A stretch of 64,000 nucleotides of DNA from Arthrobacter sp. Soil782 (GTDB lineage: Bacteria; Actinomycetota; Actinomycetes; Actinomycetales; Micrococcaceae): assembly GCF_001428435.1 (NCBI RefSeq), contig NZ_LMSO01000009.1:206086-270085 (forward strand), given 5' to 3'. Positions 61,505-64,000 of the stretch are shown here, piece after piece. Both the position numbers and the translations under genes were made by a program. Each line of letters opens with the position of its first letter. Position 1 is the stretch's first letter. The notes under the pieces were generated by a model. It did not search any database. It had not been told where the DNA came from and saw only the letters and a program-made list of their open reading frames with translations.

Positions 61505-63214
61505 ATGTTTGACGTTTACCGTACGTCCGGAAGCAACCGGTCCCTCCAGTCCGTGCCGCTGCATCGGAAGCTCACCGCACTCGCTGTGCTGCTGGTTTCG
61601 AGCGTTCTCATGGCGTCTGCCATTCACCCGGCGCAGGCAACCGAAAGCACCTCCATGGCTACTGATCCAGGTCCCGCCGGTGATTTCTCCTGGAAAGGGT
61701 ACAACTGGGAAAAGCGGTTCTGGGATGGAGCACCGCACTACACCAAGGATTATGACGCGGCGAACGTGAGTGACCCGGACGCCAACGGGCATGTCACGCT
61801 CACGCTCTCCAACCCGACAGGGAAAGCACCGGTCGCTGCTGAGTTCCAGTCCACCCGCCAGGGATTTGGCTACGGCACTTACAGCACAACCGTTGAGAAG
61901 AACATCGGACTGCTGCAGAAGGAAGTCGTGTGGGGGTGCCTGTTCACCTATGATCCGGCTGCAGCGCCGGGCTACAACGAAATTGATCTGTGCGAGGCAT
62001 CGGCCTGGGGCGGCGGCGCTGCGTATGGCGAATCCTGGCCGGTCACGCAGGGGCACGGCTACTGGTTTGACGCGACAAAACCACCGGGCCAGGGAAACAA
62101 CACGATTACCTTCGGCGCAACCAGCGACGCGGTACTCACGCATCGGATGGTCTGGGAGCCCCGGAAGATCACGTTCGAGACCTTCGCAGGAGAAGGCTAT
62201 TCCGGGAAGCTGCTCAAACGCACCGTGCTCGAAGGATCAACGGTTCCGGTTCCCGCCAAGGAGGCAATCCACTTCAATCTGTGGGTGACCGGCGGCGGAG
62301 GAGGTAAACCGTCCGTCGTGAAACCCGAGAAGGTTGTGATCCGCGACTTCTCCTTCACACCGGCACCTCCGGTAGCACCTCCTGTTGCAGCGCCAGTAGA
62401 GCCAGTAGCACCAGCCCCAGTGGAGCCGACGCCAGTGGCACCGCCGGTAGCACCAGCGAACAGCACTACCGGCTTCAACGGTGACGGCACGGCGGACGTC
62501 GTAGCCCGGGACAGCTCGGGGGCACTGTGGCTGTATGCCGGTGATGGTACAGGCGGTTGGCTCGGGCGCACCCAGCTTGGCCACGGCTGGCAGGGTTTCA
62601 ACAGCATTCTCACTCCGGGTGATTTCGACGGCGACGAAAATCCCGACGTGCTTGCCCGTGACGGGGCTGGAGCGTTGTGGCTCTATGCGGGGGACGATTC
62701 GGGTGGCGTGCGCTCCGGAGTCAAAATCGGCTGGGGCTGGAGTGAATTTACGAGCCTCCTCGCGCCGGGAGACTTCAACGGTGATGGAAACGTCGATGTC
62801 ATGGCACGCGACAAGTACGGCGCCCTGTTCCTCTACCCGGGCAACGGAACCGGTGGATGGAAGTCGCCGGTGAAGATCGGATCAGGCTGGCAGGGCTTCA
62901 GTACCATCCTCGGCCCCGGTGACTTCAACGGTGACGGAAACGTCGATGTCATGGCACGCGACAAATACGGCGCCCTGTACCTGTACCCGGGCAACGGAAC
63001 CGGTGGATGGCAGCCCCGTGCGAAAGTCGGCTCTGGATGGCAGGGCTTCACCGCCATCCTCGGCCCCGGTGACTTCAACGGTGACGGAAACGTCGATGTC
63101 ATGGCACGGGACAAATACGGCGCGCTGCATCTGTACCCGGGCAACGGAACCGGTGGATGGCAGCCCCGTGCGAAAGTCGGCTCCGGATGGAACGTTATGA
63201 CCAGCATCTCCTGA
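61505..63214 (+). CDS. Secreted GH16-like glycoside hydrolase with five FG-GAP/VCBS repeats
   Basis: A 569-residue exported protein. Signal peptide residues 1-45 end in AQA. Residues about 55-285 form a GH16-type beta-jelly roll with the catalytic motif E159-I-D161-L-C-E164, the family signature ExDxxE, so beta-glucan hydrolysis or transglycosylation is likely. A Pro/Val/Ala linker (about 285-320) leads to five 50-residue FG-GAP repeats with DFNGDGNVD calcium loops. A c-di-GMP riboswitch lies immediately upstream and a GT2 gene downstream, so a role in exopolysaccharide or biofilm remodelling is inferred. Confidence 0.88.
   Translation: MFDVYRTSGSNRSLQSVPLHRKLTALAVLLVSSVLMASAIHPAQATESTSMATDPGPAGDFSWKGYNWEKRFWDGAPHYTKDYDAANVSDPDANGHVTLTLSNPTGKAPVAAEFQSTRQGFGYGTYSTTVEKNIGLLQKEVVWGCLFTYDPAAAPGYNEIDLCEASAWGGGAAYGESWPVTQGHGYWFDATKPPGQGNNTITFGATSDAVLTHRMVWEPRKITFETFAGEGYSGKLLKRTVLEGSTVPVPAKEAIHFNLWVTGGGGGKPSVVKPEKVVIRDFSFTPAPPVAPPVAAPVEPVAPAPVEPTPVAPPVAPANSTTGFNGDGTADVVARDSSGALWLYAGDGTGGWLGRTQLGHGWQGFNSILTPGDFDGDENPDVLARDGAGALWLYAGDDSGGVRSGVKIGWGWSEFTSLLAPGDFNGDGNVDVMARDKYGALFLYPGNGTGGWKSPVKIGSGWQGFSTILGPGDFNGDGNVDVMARDKYGALYLYPGNGTGGWQPRAKVGSGWQGFTAILGPGDFNGDGNVDVMARDKYGALHLYPGNGTGGWQPRAKVGSGWNVMTSIS
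62471..63205 (+). repeat. Five 150-bp in-frame repeats (FG-GAP)
   Basis: The motif beginning (G/D)(C/F)FNGDG recurs at 62471, 62621, 62771, 62921 and 63071, exactly 150 bp apart. The last three copies are almost identical over long stretches, which suggests recent gene conversion or duplication. Confidence 0.85.
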
Positions 63215-63342
63215 GGCCAAGTAAGTAAGCCCACGTAGGCTCCACGTAATAACCCGGGCGTGCGGGGAAAAGTAACGTAATTCTCGCGTGCCTTTTGCGT
63301 AGCAATTACTTGTGCCCTCCTCTCAAGAAACAAATAACCTTC

Positions 63343-63363
63343 TGAGCAATTACTAATTGCTCA
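63343..63363. promoter_or_regulatory. Dyad TGAGCAATT-ACT-AATTGCTCA upstream of the GT2 gene
   Basis: Perfect 9-bp arms around ACT, ending directly at the Shine-Dalgarno of the GT2 gene (ATG 63374). GCAATTACT also occurs at 63302, so the arm sequence is locally repeated. It may be an operator or an RNA hairpin sequestering the GGGGGA. Confidence 0.55.
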
Positions 63364-63373
63364 GGGGGAATGA

Positions 63374-64000
63374 ATGCCTACTGCTCTGGCTCGGGAGCAT
63401 GCCGTCACTGTGCCACGCGCGAAGAAAACTCGGGTGATTGCGCTTATCCCGGCGCATAATGAGGAAGAACTCATTATCCAGGCGGTACAAGGTCTTCTGC
63501 AGCAGACCTACCGCCCAAACGAAATCATCGTCGTTGCAGATAATTGCACGGACCGCACCGTTGAACTTCTGCGGGACGCACAGCTACCCTCTGTCTCTGT
63601 CTTCGAGACCACCGGGAACTCAGCGAAGAAGGCCGGCGCCCTCAACCAGGCCCTGGCAGAACTGCTGCCGGAACTTTCCGATGATGACACGGTGCTGGTG
63701 CAGGACGCCGATTCCATCCTTGACGCCGGTTTCATCTCCAGTGCCCAGCGGCACATCAAAGCCGACCCCACTTTGGGCGCAGTCGGCGGCACGTTCCGCG
63801 CCGTCCGGGCCGAACCTGGGGCTCCACGCTCAGAACGCTTTCTCATCCACCTACAGGACAACGAATACGCACGGTACGCCCGGGACGTCCGCCGCCTGAA
63901 AGGCAAATGCCTGGTGGTGACTGGAACTGCAGCGATGTTCCGAACGAGCACTCTCCGGCGGATTTCCCAGGCACGCCTGAGGGGCGAGCTGCCCGCAGGA
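63374..64000 (+). CDS. GT2-family glycosyltransferase, N-terminal part (cut by window edge)
   Basis: Open from ATG at 63374 to the window end (209 codons, exactly in frame), with GGGGGA upstream. The nucleotide-sugar fold shows VIALIPAHNEEELIIQAVQG, EIIVVADNCTDRT and QDADSILDAGFI with the DxD metal motif, then GTFRAV and GTAAMFRTSTLR. It resembles the catalytic core of processive beta-glycan synthases (PgaC/BcsA-like). No membrane segment appears yet; they would come later. With the GH16 gene it suggests an exopolysaccharide locus continuing beyond the window. Confidence 0.88.
   Translation, partial: MPTALAREHAVTVPRAKKTRVIALIPAHNEEELIIQAVQGLLQQTYRPNEIIVVADNCTDRTVELLRDAQLPSVSVFETTGNSAKKAGALNQALAELLPELSDDDTVLVQDADSILDAGFISSAQRHIKADPTLGAVGGTFRAVRAEPGAPRSERFLIHLQDNEYARYARDVRRLKGKCLVVTGTAAMFRTSTLRRISQARLRGELPAG

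Overview
The window looks like a chromosomal segment of a high-GC Gram-positive bacterium, most probably an Arthrobacter-like member of the Micrococcaceae. Evidence: high GC with strong third-position bias; split acyl-CoA carboxylase genes with a small epsilon subunit; a SCO4848-type membrane protein; a DUF2505 protein; an Ig/fibronectin-type giant secreted protein; and many actinobacterial-style leaderless promoters. No rRNA, tRNA, CRISPR array, IS element or prophage was recognised.

Layout. 1-6.9 kb: start of a large secreted protein, a class III adenylate cyclase, a PH-domain membrane protein, birA, an SDR, then the acyl-CoA carboxylase beta and epsilon subunits. 6.9-17 kb: a PNPOx-like protein, a cupin, a lipoprotein serpin, a DUF885 peptidase-like protein, a dicarboxylate/amino-acid symporter bracketed by two palindromes, maf, the biotinylated carboxylase alpha subunit, and a Ser/Thr kinase with a lipoprotein. 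17-35 kb: an MHS-type transporter, then a nitrate/nitrite assimilation region (narK, molybdopterin nitrate reductase, its flavoprotein partner, nirD, nirB, cobA and a HemD-winged-helix regulator like NnaR). This region is interrupted by an AbiEi/DUF559 nuclease-like gene between two long repeats, an LpdA-type flavoprotein, purine nucleoside phosphorylase and a phosphosugar mutase. 35-43 kb: a LysE exporter, a polar amino-acid ABC importer, a TetR regulator facing a small membrane protein across a GTAC-rich operator, and an ECF42-type sigma factor operon with three YCII/DGPF proteins and a DinB-like protein. 43-50 kb: deoC with two aldehyde dehydrogenases (one lacking its catalytic domain), and mfd. 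50-58 kb: DUF2505, SCO4848, a KdpDE-like two-component system, an APC permease, TrkH and NhaA, forming a cation homeostasis block. 58-64 kb: sufS-sufU, a BNR-type lipoprotein, a c-di-GMP-I riboswitch ahead of a secreted GH16 protein with five 50-residue FG-GAP repeats, and the start of a GT2 glycosyltransferase.

Genes working together: birA biotinylates the carboxylase alpha subunit, and alpha and beta share a TTGTAG-N5-CTACA dyad upstream. NarK, nitrate reductase, NirBD and CobA take nitrate to ammonium and supply siroheme. PNP, phosphosugar mutase, DeoC and ALDH fit nucleoside salvage and deoxyribose use. Both potassium-related transporters carry the same TAAAG direct repeat upstream, next to the KdpDE-like regulator.

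The most novel signals are non-coding: three families of dispersed palindromic repeats, one bracketing a DUF559 nuclease gene as direct repeats; shared operator-like dyads; at least five leaderless genes; and a c-di-GMP switch abutting the Shine-Dalgarno of an extracellular hydrolase.
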